Positions 1-8,148 of a DNA stretch of 22,191 nucleotides are shown piece after piece (position 1 is the first letter of the stretch; every line of letters starts with the position of its first letter). This DNA comes from a virus. Under the pieces are notes generated by a model that did no database searches, had not been told where the DNA came from, and saw nothing but the letters and a program-made list of their open reading frames with translations. The stretch lies in IMG/VR virus record IMGVR_UViG_3300033144_003624, positions 1 to 22,191 of that record. One strand, written 5' to 3'. Made by a program: the position numbers and the translations under genes.

Positions 1-39
1 GTAATTCATTGGGCTATGGATGGTCGCCCACAATCTTAG
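1..39 (+). CDS. C-terminal end of an upstream gene (terminase small subunit by position)
   Basis: The first bases hold an open reading frame ending at TAG 37-39, three bases before the terminase large subunit start; its last residues read VIHWAMDGRPQS. A second frame is also open from base 3 to TAA 54-56, ending in SPTILEDENK and overlapping the next gene by 14 bases. I cannot decide between them. A small terminase subunit is expected immediately upstream of the large one in P22-type phages, but nothing in these few codons identifies it; this is inference from position only. Confidence 0.3.
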   Translation, partial: VIHWAMDGRPQS

Positions 40-42
40 AAG

Positions 43-1332
43 ATGAAAATAAATAAAAGTTTTAAGCCTATATCTCCAAAGCTTAAGCCTCTATATGAGA
101 AACACCGTTATAAGGTTTTTCATGGTGGTCGTGGATCTGCCAAATCTTGGGGTATAGCTGAGGCTATTATTTTCTATTTAACAAACCATGCGGTTAGGGT
201 TCTTTGTTGTAGGGAAATCCAGAAAAGTATAAACGATTCTAGTTATCAATTGCTTGTAGATACTATTTACAGGTATGAATTACAAGATCTTTATGAGATA
301 ACAAAAACTAAGATTCTAAATAAAAATAATGGTGGTTATATAATTTTTGAGGGTATCAAGTCAAATACATCAAAAATAAAGTCTATGGAGGGAATAGATA
401 TTTGTTGGGTGGAAGAGGCTGAGAGTTTAAGTAAAGAGTCCTGGAAGATATTAATACCTACTATTAGAAAGAAGGGTTCCGAGATTTGGATTTCATTTAA
501 CCCTTTTGCTACTGATGACGACACTTGGAATATGTTTGTTGTTCCTAAATCTGCTATAGTTGTTCAAATGAACTACCCAGATAATCCAGAGTTCCCCCAA
601 GTTTTAGAAGATGAGAGGCTTGAAGAATATGAAACAGGTGTGAAAACTGGTGATATGGCTGTTTATGAATGGATATGGGAAGGAAAACCATTGGGGCAAG
701 CTTATAACACTTTGATAACTCCTAGGATGATAGAGAATTCAAAAAAACGTGTTATAATGCCTACTGAGGAGATCCCTATAGCTGGGTTAGATGTTGCTCG
801 CTTTGGTGATGATGACATTGAACTTGTAGTTCGTCATGGTAATCAATTACTTTGTAGAGAAACCTTGTTTAAGGGTAGTACAGATGAAGTTGCGGAATGG
901 GCTGCTGAGATTCTTGTGAAATATGATGTTTCAATTTGCGTTGTTGATGCTGCTGGTTCTGCTGGTGTCTATGACAGGCTTGCCTCTATTATGGGCTCTG
1001 CTTGTGAGGTTGTTGAATACAATGGTGCGTATTCAGCTAAGGACGTTAAAAAGCATTTAAACTTGCGCGCCGAGTCTTGGGATATGATGAAAGATTGGGT
1101 TTTGAATACTGGTGTATTGACAAACGATTCTAAATGGGATGAGCTTACACGTGTTCGATATACGTATAAAGGCAAGAATCAAAAAGCTTTATTAACAAAA
1201 GAACAAATGAGGGCTAAGGGGATAATGTCCCCCAATGCTGGGGATGCTTTAAGTATGACCTTTTCTAGACACGCCAAAAAGAAAGAAAAAGTAAAAGCGA
1301 GCAGTTTTTTACCGAATAGTTGGCACGGATAA
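43..1332 (+). CDS. terL: Terminase large subunit (DNA-packaging ATPase/nuclease)
   Basis: This is the motor that pumps phage DNA into the procapsid through the portal and cuts the concatemer. The 429 residues are a normal length. The ATPase half shows a Walker A loop HGGRGSAKS (residues 27-35), a Walker B strand ending ICWVEEAE (120-127) and a coupling motif SFNP (151-154). The RNase H-like nuclease half shows the three expected acidic positions: D250 in GLDVARFGDDD, D302 in VVDAAG and D401 in NAGDAL. The layout fits the PBSX/SPP1-type Terminase_3 families. It precedes the portal gene by 45 bases. The C-terminus is Lys-rich, as is common for the portal-docking tail. Start ATG 43 has a weak AGAAG upstream; no better start exists before the Walker A loop. 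Confidence 0.97.
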   Translation: MKINKSFKPISPKLKPLYEKHRYKVFHGGRGSAKSWGIAEAIIFYLTNHAVRVLCCREIQKSINDSSYQLLVDTIYRYELQDLYEITKTKILNKNNGGYIIFEGIKSNTSKIKSMEGIDICWVEEAESLSKESWKILIPTIRKKGSEIWISFNPFATDDDTWNMFVVPKSAIVVQMNYPDNPEFPQVLEDERLEEYETGVKTGDMAVYEWIWEGKPLGQAYNTLITPRMIENSKKRVIMPTEEIPIAGLDVARFGDDDIELVVRHGNQLLCRETLFKGSTDEVAEWAAEILVKYDVSICVVDAAGSAGVYDRLASIMGSACEVVEYNGAYSAKDVKKHLNLRAESWDMMKDWVLNTGVLTNDSKWDELTRVRYTYKGKNQKALLTKEQMRAKGIMSPNAGDALSMTFSRHAKKKEKVKASSFLPNSWHG

Positions 1333-1343
1333 CTAAAAAAATG

Positions 1344-1371
1344 TTAAATTTCCTTTAAACCTGGTTAAAAT
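1344..1371 (+). promoter_or_regulatory. Possible weak promoter directly before the portal gene
   Basis: The 45-base gap between terminase and portal contains TTAAAT (1344-1349), a 16-base spacer and TAAAAT (1366-1371), a five-of-six match to the sigma70 -10 box. With usual spacing, transcription would begin on the A of the portal ATG, giving a leaderless message; no Shine-Dalgarno sequence precedes that ATG. Two GTTAAA copies lie 21 bases apart here (1343 and 1364). The -35 match is poor and the region is AT-rich, so this may be chance. Confidence 0.2.
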
Positions 1372-1377
1372 TTTTGT

Positions 1378-3477
1378 ATGAAAATAGACGAACTCCCTGA
1401 AGATCTAGAAGAAACTACACGTGAAATGTCGCGCCGATTGTCACAGGGTGACGGTCATTTTAGAACCCAATATGAAGCAGTAAAGAATGATTTAAAATTC
1501 ACTACTGCCGGCCAACAATGGGGAAATGGTGAGGGATTTGGAAGTAGTAGAGGGTCTAATAGGCCTAATTTAGTTTCAAATCAAACTTTAACTATTTGTA
1601 ATAGGGTGGTGAATGCAGTTAGAAAAAACCCTTTTGGAATAAATGTTTCTACTGATAAACAAGACGTTACTGAAAAAATACAATCCAAGATTAGACAAAT
1701 TGAATACGAATCAAGAGCTTCAGAATCTTATGAAAATGCTTTTGAATGTGCTGTAATTGCTGGTATTGGCTTTTACTATATAACAACTGAGTATTTAAAT
1801 GATACGGACTTAAATCAAAAAGTATCTGTAAAAACTATAATAGACCCGACAAGCGTTATTTTAGATTCTTATGGGGAAGAGGTTGATGGATCTGACGTTA
1901 ATTGGGGTTTTATTAGAAATTATATAGACCGTGAATTGGCTATTGATTCTCATGGGGATGAGGTTTTAAGGGGGACTCTTTCAGGGTTTAACATCTATGA
2001 AAATTATGACGTTCCTCCTGACTCTGTAGCTCAGTTAATTTATTATTATAAAGAATCAAAAATGAAAATGCGCTATTGGTTAGAAGATGGCTCATTTACT
2101 GATGATAAACCAGAATTTGAAGAAATGATTGTTGGTAAACGTAAAGTTTCCCATGATGCTGTTTATTGTTGTGAGTTTATTGGCAATAAATTTATAAGCA
2201 AAACAGAAGTAGGATCTAAGTTTATCCCTATTGTTCCAGTGTATGGGGATAGGTTACGTACTTATGGATCAAATCTTTTTTGGGGTGGGATGGCTCGAAG
2301 AGTTAAAGACTCCCAGAAGATGATAAATTACTATAAAAGTAATGAGGCTGAAACTGTTTCTCTAATACCTAAAGCACCCTATATTGCAGAGCATAGTCAA
2401 ATAGCTAAATATGAAAGTATTTGGAAAAACGCTAATAATGAACCTTATGCGGTTTTACCTTACGATGCAAAGGACTTAAACGGGACGCCTTTGCCACCAC
2501 CTCAAAGAGCGTCTAATGTTGCTAACACTGGGCCTATAATTCAATCAAGGATACAAACCCAGCAAGATATGGCTTTAGAGTCTGGTGTTTTTATTAATCA
2601 GCTAGGCGGTCAAGAAACGGCGGGACAATCTGGGAAGGCTATACTTTTAAGAGATGGCCAGGGTGAAATAGCAAACGCTCAATACTTAGACAATTACAAA
2701 AAATCTATGAATCAAGCGGGTAGGATTGTCTTATCCATGATTAAGACTACGAGTGATATTGAAAGACGTGAAGCTTTTAGGTCTGAGGATGGGGAAGTAA
2801 CCTATGAGAAAGTAAATCTTTCTGAAATGATTGATTCGGTTGACGATTTAGATGTTACAGTTTCGGCTGGGCCAGCTTATGAAAATGCTAGAAAAGAAGC
2901 TGTTTCGACGATCAATGAGCTTATTTCTGGAAATCCTCAATTAAGTGGCTTAATTTCTGACTTAATGATTAAAAACATGGATGCTCCAGGATCTAAAGAA
3001 ATTGCTAACAGACTTTATAAGGCTTTACCGGCTGAGTTTAAGGACGAAGAAGATCCAAATGCGCCAGATCCTCAAGCAATGCAAGCATTACAAGCCCAGG
3101 AAGCTACGATTCAAGAACTTGAAGCTACTTTGCATAAAGTTACTGAAAATGCTAAACAAGTTATAGGCGAGTTACGCAACGAAATTATCTCAAGCGATAG
3201 AGACAATCAAACGAAGATAATTACAACTAAAATGCAAGAGGAAAGCGATATTGCTCAAGCAAAGTTAAAAGCTGAAGTAGAGTTATTAAAAACAGGTGTT
3301 CAGGAGACTGCTAAGGGTGAGCGTGAGCTTACGAAAATAAAAGCAGAAGCAGTTGGGAAGCTTACTGATATTGCTAGTGGTATTCTTGAAAAAGAAAGCC
3401 AATCAGTAGAAGTTGAATTTGCTGATATTCCAAACCCACCTAGTGTTGGTGGAGATATAGATTTACAGTCGTCTTAG
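1378..3477 (+). CDS. Portal protein, P22 gp1 type
   Basis: The dodecameric portal sits at one capsid vertex, acts as the DNA channel, docks the terminase and later carries the tail. At 699 residues it is close to P22 gp1 (725). The core matches that family by recognition: IIDPTSVILDS in the N-terminal half, the segment WGGMARRVKDSQKMINYYKS near residue 305, then QLGGQETAGQSGKAILLR. The last ~110 residues (about 565-675) are Gln/Glu/Lys/Ala-rich with heptad character, predicted long helix or coiled coil. That is where P22 forms its internal barrel; a barrel here is inference. The ATG has no visible Shine-Dalgarno, yet the N-terminal region is typical, so I keep this start. Confidence 0.95.
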   Translation: MKIDELPEDLEETTREMSRRLSQGDGHFRTQYEAVKNDLKFTTAGQQWGNGEGFGSSRGSNRPNLVSNQTLTICNRVVNAVRKNPFGINVSTDKQDVTEKIQSKIRQIEYESRASESYENAFECAVIAGIGFYYITTEYLNDTDLNQKVSVKTIIDPTSVILDSYGEEVDGSDVNWGFIRNYIDRELAIDSHGDEVLRGTLSGFNIYENYDVPPDSVAQLIYYYKESKMKMRYWLEDGSFTDDKPEFEEMIVGKRKVSHDAVYCCEFIGNKFISKTEVGSKFIPIVPVYGDRLRTYGSNLFWGGMARRVKDSQKMINYYKSNEAETVSLIPKAPYIAEHSQIAKYESIWKNANNEPYAVLPYDAKDLNGTPLPPPQRASNVANTGPIIQSRIQTQQDMALESGVFINQLGGQETAGQSGKAILLRDGQGEIANAQYLDNYKKSMNQAGRIVLSMIKTTSDIERREAFRSEDGEVTYEKVNLSEMIDSVDDLDVTVSAGPAYENARKEAVSTINELISGNPQLSGLISDLMIKNMDAPGSKEIANRLYKALPAEFKDEEDPNAPDPQAMQALQAQEATIQELEATLHKVTENAKQVIGELRNEIISSDRDNQTKIITTKMQEESDIAQAKLKAEVELLKTGVQETAKGERELTKIKAEAVGKLTDIASGILEKESQSVEVEFADIPNPPSVGGDIDLQSS

Positions 3478-3524
3478 TGGACTAAAACACTATGTTCATT
3501 TAAAAAAGGATAGTACTTAGGGCT

Positions 3525-4442
3525 ATGGAAAAAAATACCTATGAGCAAGAACCAGTTGAAGAGACTGGGATGCAGGAAAGTACCGAATTGGAAGGTACAG
3601 AAATAAACCAAGAGCTAGAAACAGAAGTTCAAGAAGCGGAAGCTTTAGAAGAAACGGACTCTCAACCAGAGGGAACCGAGGAAGCTAAAGAGGAGGTTAA
3701 AGAACAAGAAACGGACGGCACCGAGGAAGAACAACCAGCTTGGTTTCAAAAGCGGATCAATAAGCTAACCTCTAAGCGTAAAAACGCTGAAAAGGAAAGT
3801 GAAGTATATCGAGCCGAAAATGAAGCTTTAAAAGCAAGGATAGAACGCCTCGAAAACCCAACTCAGCCAGAGACTGAGGAGCTCTCAAGAGCGGATTTTA
3901 ACACAGATAAAGAGTATATGGATTATGCTTTTGATTTGCGGGAAAAGAGAAGACAAGAGCAGTATTCTAAACAGCAACAAGAACAGGGCCAGAAAATTCA
4001 GGCTCAAGAGAGAGCTCAGCAAGAGTTTGCTCAAAAGTTTGAAGCTGTCAAAGAAACGTTGCCTAAAGACTATGCTCAGGTGGTACAGCGTGCCCCTAGT
4101 GTTCACGTTCCCCAATCGGTAGCTAAAATTATAGGAGAGTCTGATTACTCACCTGAATTGCTCTATTACTTTGCTAAAAACCCAAATGAGGCTACTCGTT
4201 TAGATGGTTTGAGTGACTACGCAAGATTTAAATTCTTTATTGATATTGAAAAAGATATTGAAGAAGGTAGATCGAGTGCAGTTAAAACCCCTACAACCCA
4301 GGCGCCCAAACCAGCACCAAAACCCAAACAGGTTTTAAGGGATGGGCCCGTTAACATGGATTCACTCGCCTCAAGAACTTCAAAAGAAAGTTTCGGTAAT
4401 CAATATTACCAGGAACACTTGAGGAAAAAACAAAATAGGTAA
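3525..4442 (+). CDS. Procapsid scaffold protein, P22 gp8 type
   Basis: Scaffold proteins guide coat assembly into a procapsid and leave before or during packaging. Position between portal and coat, 305 residues (P22 gp8 has 303) and composition support the call. The first ~75 residues are extremely Glu-rich. A long Gln/Glu/Lys/Arg helical region follows, about residues 78-180. The C-terminus is basic with PKPAPKPKQ and ends YYQEHLRKKQNR; in P22 the basic C-terminal helices bind coat. No enzymatic motif or protease is visible. Sequence identity is not diagnostic because scaffold genes are low-complexity; the call rests on context and charge pattern. The gene ends 3 bases before the coat start. 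Confidence 0.85.
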   Translation: MEKNTYEQEPVEETGMQESTELEGTEINQELETEVQEAEALEETDSQPEGTEEAKEEVKEQETDGTEEEQPAWFQKRINKLTSKRKNAEKESEVYRAENEALKARIERLENPTQPETEELSRADFNTDKEYMDYAFDLREKRRQEQYSKQQQEQGQKIQAQERAQQEFAQKFEAVKETLPKDYAQVVQRAPSVHVPQSVAKIIGESDYSPELLYYFAKNPNEATRLDGLSDYARFKFFIDIEKDIEEGRSSAVKTPTTQAPKPAPKPKQVLRDGPVNMDSLASRTSKESFGNQYYQEHLRKKQNR

Positions 4443-4445
4443 AGA

Positions 4446-5657
4446 ATGGCTAATACGCTACTCACCATTGACAAAATCACCCCTCGCTCACTTGCTGAGC
4501 TTCACGATGAATTAGTATTCATCAAATCAATTAACCGTGAATATGATGATCAGTTTGCACAATCTGGTTTAAAGATTGGTTCAAATCTACGTATTCGTAA
4601 ACCTCAACAGCCTGTTGTTAACGTTGGTAAAACGGCAGTTGTTCAAGATGATATTGAGCAATTCTTGAATCTTACTTTTGACGTAAATGTTGATCAATTG
4701 AACACTACTTTCCAATTTGGTTCTGCTGAAATGGCTTTAGATTTAGATATGTTTGCTGATCGTGTTTTATCACCAGCAGCTAAAATCTTAGCCTCTAAAG
4801 TTGAGCAAAAAGAAATCAATAACGTAATAAAAGGCGTTGATAACTTAGTTATTTCTAGCACAACTCTTTCCTCTTTGGATGTTTTGCGTGCTAACTCTTT
4901 TATGACTGAGCAAACTTGTCCAACAAGTGACCGCTTTTTCTTGGTTAACCCTACAGACGAAGTAGACTACATTAATGCGAATGCAAACTTGTTTAATGCT
5001 GCTGACTCAATTAGCTCACAGTATAAAGACGCTTTTGTTGGTCGTGCTAATGGTAACACTTGGACACGTTCCAACCGTATTGATACCATTACTAATGGTG
5101 CTGTCGTTGTTGGTACTCTTTCAGCGACTACTATCGAAGGCGGAAACACTTTAGAACTTGCTGGTTTAGATCCTAACCAGGTTATACCAGCAGGTACAGT
5201 AATTACGGTTGCGGCTGTTTTTGGTGTTCAAGTTGAGACAAAAAACAACACTGGGCGTTTACGTCAAATGTCTGTTTTAGAAACTGTTACGGCTACAGGT
5301 GGCGGTGCTGCTACTGTTACCGTTAATCCTCTTTTTGCTTCATCTACTGATGGACGTCAAAATGTTGATGCGTTGCCACAATCTGGCGCGGCTTTCAACA
5401 TCCAAGGTAATGCAGATACTACTTACCGTCAAAACATCGTATACAATAAAAACGCCTTTACTTGTGCTTCTGCTGATTTAGAGTTGCCTCAAGGCGGTGC
5501 AAAAGGTTCGCGTTCTGTAATGGAAGGTTTATCAATGCGTATCAATAAAGGTTGGAATATCTTAGGAGATGATGACATCACTCGTATGGATATCTTTACT
5601 ACTTCGGCCGTTCTACGTCCTGAGTATGCTTCTAAAATCTGGGTTCCAGTAGTATAG
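4446..5657 (+). CDS. Major coat protein, P22 gp5 type
   Basis: This is the main capsid shell protein. It has 403 residues (P22 gp5: 430) and the gp5-like order: N-arm, HK97-fold region with LKIGSNLRIRKPQQPVV near residue 40, a mid-protein stretch FFLVNPTDEVDY where gp5 has FFNPQDY, a beta-rich inserted domain (about residues 220-310, with GGAATVTVNPLFAS) like the P22 I-domain, and a C-terminal return to the core fold. The start has AGGT five bases upstream, overlapping the scaffold stop. All 18 arginine codons are CGT or CGC, unlike the AGA/AGG-rich gp4-type gene nearby; high expression is the simplest explanation. An intrinsic terminator follows the stop by 14 bases. Confidence 0.92.
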   Translation: MANTLLTIDKITPRSLAELHDELVFIKSINREYDDQFAQSGLKIGSNLRIRKPQQPVVNVGKTAVVQDDIEQFLNLTFDVNVDQLNTTFQFGSAEMALDLDMFADRVLSPAAKILASKVEQKEINNVIKGVDNLVISSTTLSSLDVLRANSFMTEQTCPTSDRFFLVNPTDEVDYINANANLFNAADSISSQYKDAFVGRANGNTWTRSNRIDTITNGAVVVGTLSATTIEGGNTLELAGLDPNQVIPAGTVITVAAVFGVQVETKNNTGRLRQMSVLETVTATGGGAATVTVNPLFASSTDGRQNVDALPQSGAAFNIQGNADTTYRQNIVYNKNAFTCASADLELPQGGAKGSRSVMEGLSMRINKGWNILGDDDITRMDIFTTSAVLRPEYASKIWVPVV

Positions 5658-5671
5658 ATGCTAAAAAATAT

Positions 5672-5699
5672 AGGTGCGGGGATTTTCTCGCACCTTTTT
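5672..5699 (+). terminator. Intrinsic terminator after the coat gene
   Basis: A perfect 7-bp stem AGGTGCG/CGCACCT (5672-5678 with 5689-5695) closes a 10-base loop and is followed by TTTTTA. The stem may extend inward with G-T pairs. It lies 14 bases after the coat stop and before the next gene's ribosome site. It probably attenuates transcription so that coat messages exceed those of the tail genes; that role is inference. Confidence 0.75.
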
Positions 5700-5711
5700 A
5701 AAAGGCTTTCA

Positions 5712-5933
5712 ATGAATACAATCGAATTTGCAAAAAAACGCCACATTGATAATAATCAATTCCCTATGCTTGTTTATCCTAAAAAACAAAAATGGGACGG
5801 TAAAGATATTAAAAGCTTAAAATCAATATCAATTCCAAATATTGAAGAATTACAGAAAATAAAAGGTGAAGTTTTCCTAAATTGGAAAGATCTTTTAAAG
5901 AAACCAAAAGTAAAGACTAAACAAAAGGCTTAA
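5712..5933 (+). CDS. Small basic protein of unknown function between coat and gp4-type gene
   Basis: I do not recognise this 73-residue protein. It starts MNTIEFAKKRH, is strongly lysine-rich and ends in a basic tail KKPKVKTKQKA. An in-frame ATG at 5658 exists, but it lies upstream of the terminator hairpin; ATG 5712 has AAGG (5702-5705) at good spacing, so I choose that. The stop is one base before the gp4-type gene, so translation is probably coupled. P22 has no gene at this place. Possible roles include a DNA-binding head or connector accessory, but nothing in the sequence shows one. No membrane segment or cysteine is present. Confidence 0.6.
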   Translation: MNTIEFAKKRHIDNNQFPMLVYPKKQKWDGKDIKSLKSISIPNIEELQKIKGEVFLNWKDLLKKPKVKTKQKA

Positions 5934-5934
5934 C

Positions 5935-6657
5935 ATGGCTTTAAATACGGCTAAAGATTTAATAATAGAATCCTATAGAGTTTCAGGTCTTATAGATTTA
6001 ATAGAAGTTCCAGAAGCGAACGAAATTACTATAGGTTTAAATCAGCTTAATCAACTTATAGATTCTTTAGATCTGGATTCTCTTTGGCCGTACACTAAAA
6101 AACTCTACAATGGTAATTTTGTAATAGGTCAAGATGAGTATACTATAGGTTTAGAGCCTGGTGATGATATTCAAATAAGAAGGCCGGATTCTATTGAAAA
6201 CTTTGGTTTTGTTATTAGCGGTAATAGCTTTAGACCTCTTCAAGAGGTTGGAATGAGTGATTATCAAAACTCATATAGAACTAAAAATATCTCGACTCTC
6301 CCTCAATTCTTTGTTTATTATCCAGATTTTCCGAGCTCTAGAATACAGCTATACCCTAAGCCGAATGACTCCTATCAGTTTACTTTGCAGTATAGTGTTA
6401 AATTAAAAGATTATACTCTCAACGAAGATTTAGAATTGCCTTCTGGATATGCTGCTTATTTAACTTGGGGTTTGGCTGATGTCCTTTGTGATATGCTGCA
6501 GCAAAATAATCCTCAGGTTAGAATCAGGGCTTCAAAATACTTGGATGCGATTAGGAAAATGAATGTCGAGCCTATAACTATGGCTTATGGGAATTTACCA
6601 AGTGGAGGCCCCCTTACTTGGGATGTTATAGCAGACGGTTACAAGGATTTTAGATAA
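5935..6657 (+). CDS. Tail accessory factor / head completion protein, P22 gp4 type
   Basis: In P22, gp4 is the first protein added below the portal after packaging and forms the adaptor ring for gp10. The N-terminus (TAKDLIIESYRVSGLIDLIE, then LNQLNQLIDSLDLDSLWPY) carries the helical pattern typical of this family, and the gene sits directly before the gp10-type gene. At 240 residues it is longer than P22 gp4 (166); the extra length is in a beta-rich middle (IGQDEYTIG, DIQIRRPD, RIQLYPKPNDSYQFTL) and a C-terminal part, as in many gp4-like proteins of non-enteric phages. All ten arginine codons are AGA or AGG. The stop TAA is followed at once by the next ATG. Confidence 0.85.
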   Translation: MALNTAKDLIIESYRVSGLIDLIEVPEANEITIGLNQLNQLIDSLDLDSLWPYTKKLYNGNFVIGQDEYTIGLEPGDDIQIRRPDSIENFGFVISGNSFRPLQEVGMSDYQNSYRTKNISTLPQFFVYYPDFPSSRIQLYPKPNDSYQFTLQYSVKLKDYTLNEDLELPSGYAAYLTWGLADVLCDMLQQNNPQVRIRASKYLDAIRKMNVEPITMAYGNLPSGGPLTWDVIADGYKDFR

Positions 6658-8148
6658 ATGCCAATGGTTCCCTTTATTACTGAAACCTATCAACACAGGT
6701 CTTCAAATGTCGCAGCTTCTCAAACATTAAATTTATATCCTGAATTAGTGGGGCCAGATTCTAAAGGTGCTGCACGTGTAGACATAATTTTAATAGGTAC
6801 AGAGGGTACAAAGGTTTTTAGTGAGTTAGATACTCTTCCTAGTAATGTGAATTGTAGAGGGATGTATTACACGGCCACGAGTAGAAGTTTTGTGGTTTAT
6901 GGTCCTAATTTAGTTGAGTTAGATCCTAATGGGGTCGAAATAATTAGAAGTACAGCTCTTGGCACTTTGTCGAGTGTTGTTTCAATGGTTGATAATGGAA
7001 GAGAATTAATTATTTGTGATGGACAAAATTTATTCTCTTATGATTTGGATGCAAATACTATATCAAGTCCTGTATTGCCGTTTACCAACCCAACAAAAGT
7101 ACTTTATCTAAACCAAAGATTTGTTGTTATAAATAATGGTACTGATTCTGTTAACCCAAGTATTTCAACGAAGAACCGTTTTTACTGGTCTGATCTTAAT
7201 GATGGTAATAGTTGGCCCGACCTTAATTTTGCATCTGCAGAGCAAAGCGCAGACTCTATAATTTCATTTGCTTCTAGGCAAAATCAAATCTGGTTTTTTG
7301 GTGAGCGTTCTTATGAAGTTTGGGGAATTGCTGCAAACCCAGATTTGCCGTTTTCTTTTGTGGATGGATCTGCTACAAATGTTGGGTGTGGTGCTAAAAA
7401 TAGCGTTGTTTCATTTAGTGATAACGTTTTTTGGCTTGGTTCTTCTAGTGCTGGAACAAATCAAATATTTATGTCTAATGGGTATAATCATAGACGTATT
7501 TCAAATCACTCTATTGAGAATATTTTAAATGACACAGGTGACAGAACAGACGACGCAATAAGCTTTTCCTATCAATCAAACGGTCATATTTTTTATGTTA
7601 TAACTTTTATAACTGCAAATAAGACTTTCACTTACGATGTTTTGACTGATATGTGGCATGAGCGTGGAACACGTGACCCTCTTTTTAATATTGTTAATCG
7701 TTGGGAACCAATTTTTGCCTCTTATGCTTTTGGAAAAACCATTGTTGGCGATTCTAAAACTTCCAAAGTTCTTCAATTAGATTTAAATAAATATGATGAA
7801 TGGGACAGTAGGCCAATAGTAAGGCAGCACCAAAGCCCTATTTACTGGGATGATTTAAGAACGGTTATACATAGGCGTTTTTTGTTGGACATGGAGAACG
7901 GTGTAGGATTACAAAACGGACAAGGTTCAAATCCTCAAGTTATGTTACAGCACTCTGATGATGGCGGTCATACCTGGTCTAGTGAACGCTGGACTACAAT
8001 CGGTAGGATTGGTAAGTTTGAGTCTCAATGTTCTTGGCGTTTCCTTGGTAGAGCTAGAGAAAGAGTTTATAGAGTTAGGATAACAGACCCAATAAAAGTA
8101 ACTTTGATAGGCGCTAGAGTTATATCTGAAACGGTTAGAAATCCATGA
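6658..8148 (+). CDS. Packaged-DNA stabilisation protein / tail hub, P22 gp10 type
   Basis: P22 gp10 is a beta-propeller-rich hexameric hub that closes the portal channel and holds tailspikes and needle. This 496-residue protein (P22 gp10: 472) starts MPMVPFITETYQHRSS and NVAASQTLNLYPEL, as gp10 family members do, and then shows repeated short beta blades: RSFVVYGPNLVELDPNG, RELIICDGQNLFSYDLD, QRFVVINNGTDS, NQIWFFGERSYEVWG and VFWLGSSSAGTNQIFMS. The C-terminal part contains QHSDDGGHTWSSERW and RVYRVRITDP, also typical. It begins directly after the gp4-type stop. Its own stop overlaps the next start as ATGA. Confidence 0.93.
   Translation: MPMVPFITETYQHRSSNVAASQTLNLYPELVGPDSKGAARVDIILIGTEGTKVFSELDTLPSNVNCRGMYYTATSRSFVVYGPNLVELDPNGVEIIRSTALGTLSSVVSMVDNGRELIICDGQNLFSYDLDANTISSPVLPFTNPTKVLYLNQRFVVINNGTDSVNPSISTKNRFYWSDLNDGNSWPDLNFASAEQSADSIISFASRQNQIWFFGERSYEVWGIAANPDLPFSFVDGSATNVGCGAKNSVVSFSDNVFWLGSSSAGTNQIFMSNGYNHRRISNHSIENILNDTGDRTDDAISFSYQSNGHIFYVITFITANKTFTYDVLTDMWHERGTRDPLFNIVNRWEPIFASYAFGKTIVGDSKTSKVLQLDLNKYDEWDSRPIVRQHQSPIYWDDLRTVIHRRFLLDMENGVGLQNGQGSNPQVMLQHSDDGGHTWSSERWTTIGRIGKFESQCSWRFLGRARERVYRVRITDPIKVTLIGARVISETVRNP

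Noticed and set aside
1354-1376. Hairpin TTTAA/TTAAA before the portal as a terminator
   Set aside because: Only five A-T pairs, and the T-run overlaps the possible -10 and start region; too weak to call.
3885-4115. Leu/Phe-rich minus-strand frame inside the scaffold gene (membrane-protein look)
   Set aside because: Glu/Gln/Lys-rich sense codons read as Leu/Phe/Ser on the other strand; hydrophobicity is an artefact.
5658-5711. ATG 5658 as the start of the small gene after coat
   Set aside because: The added 18 codons would be encoded by the terminator hairpin itself, and ATG 5712 has a proper ribosome site.
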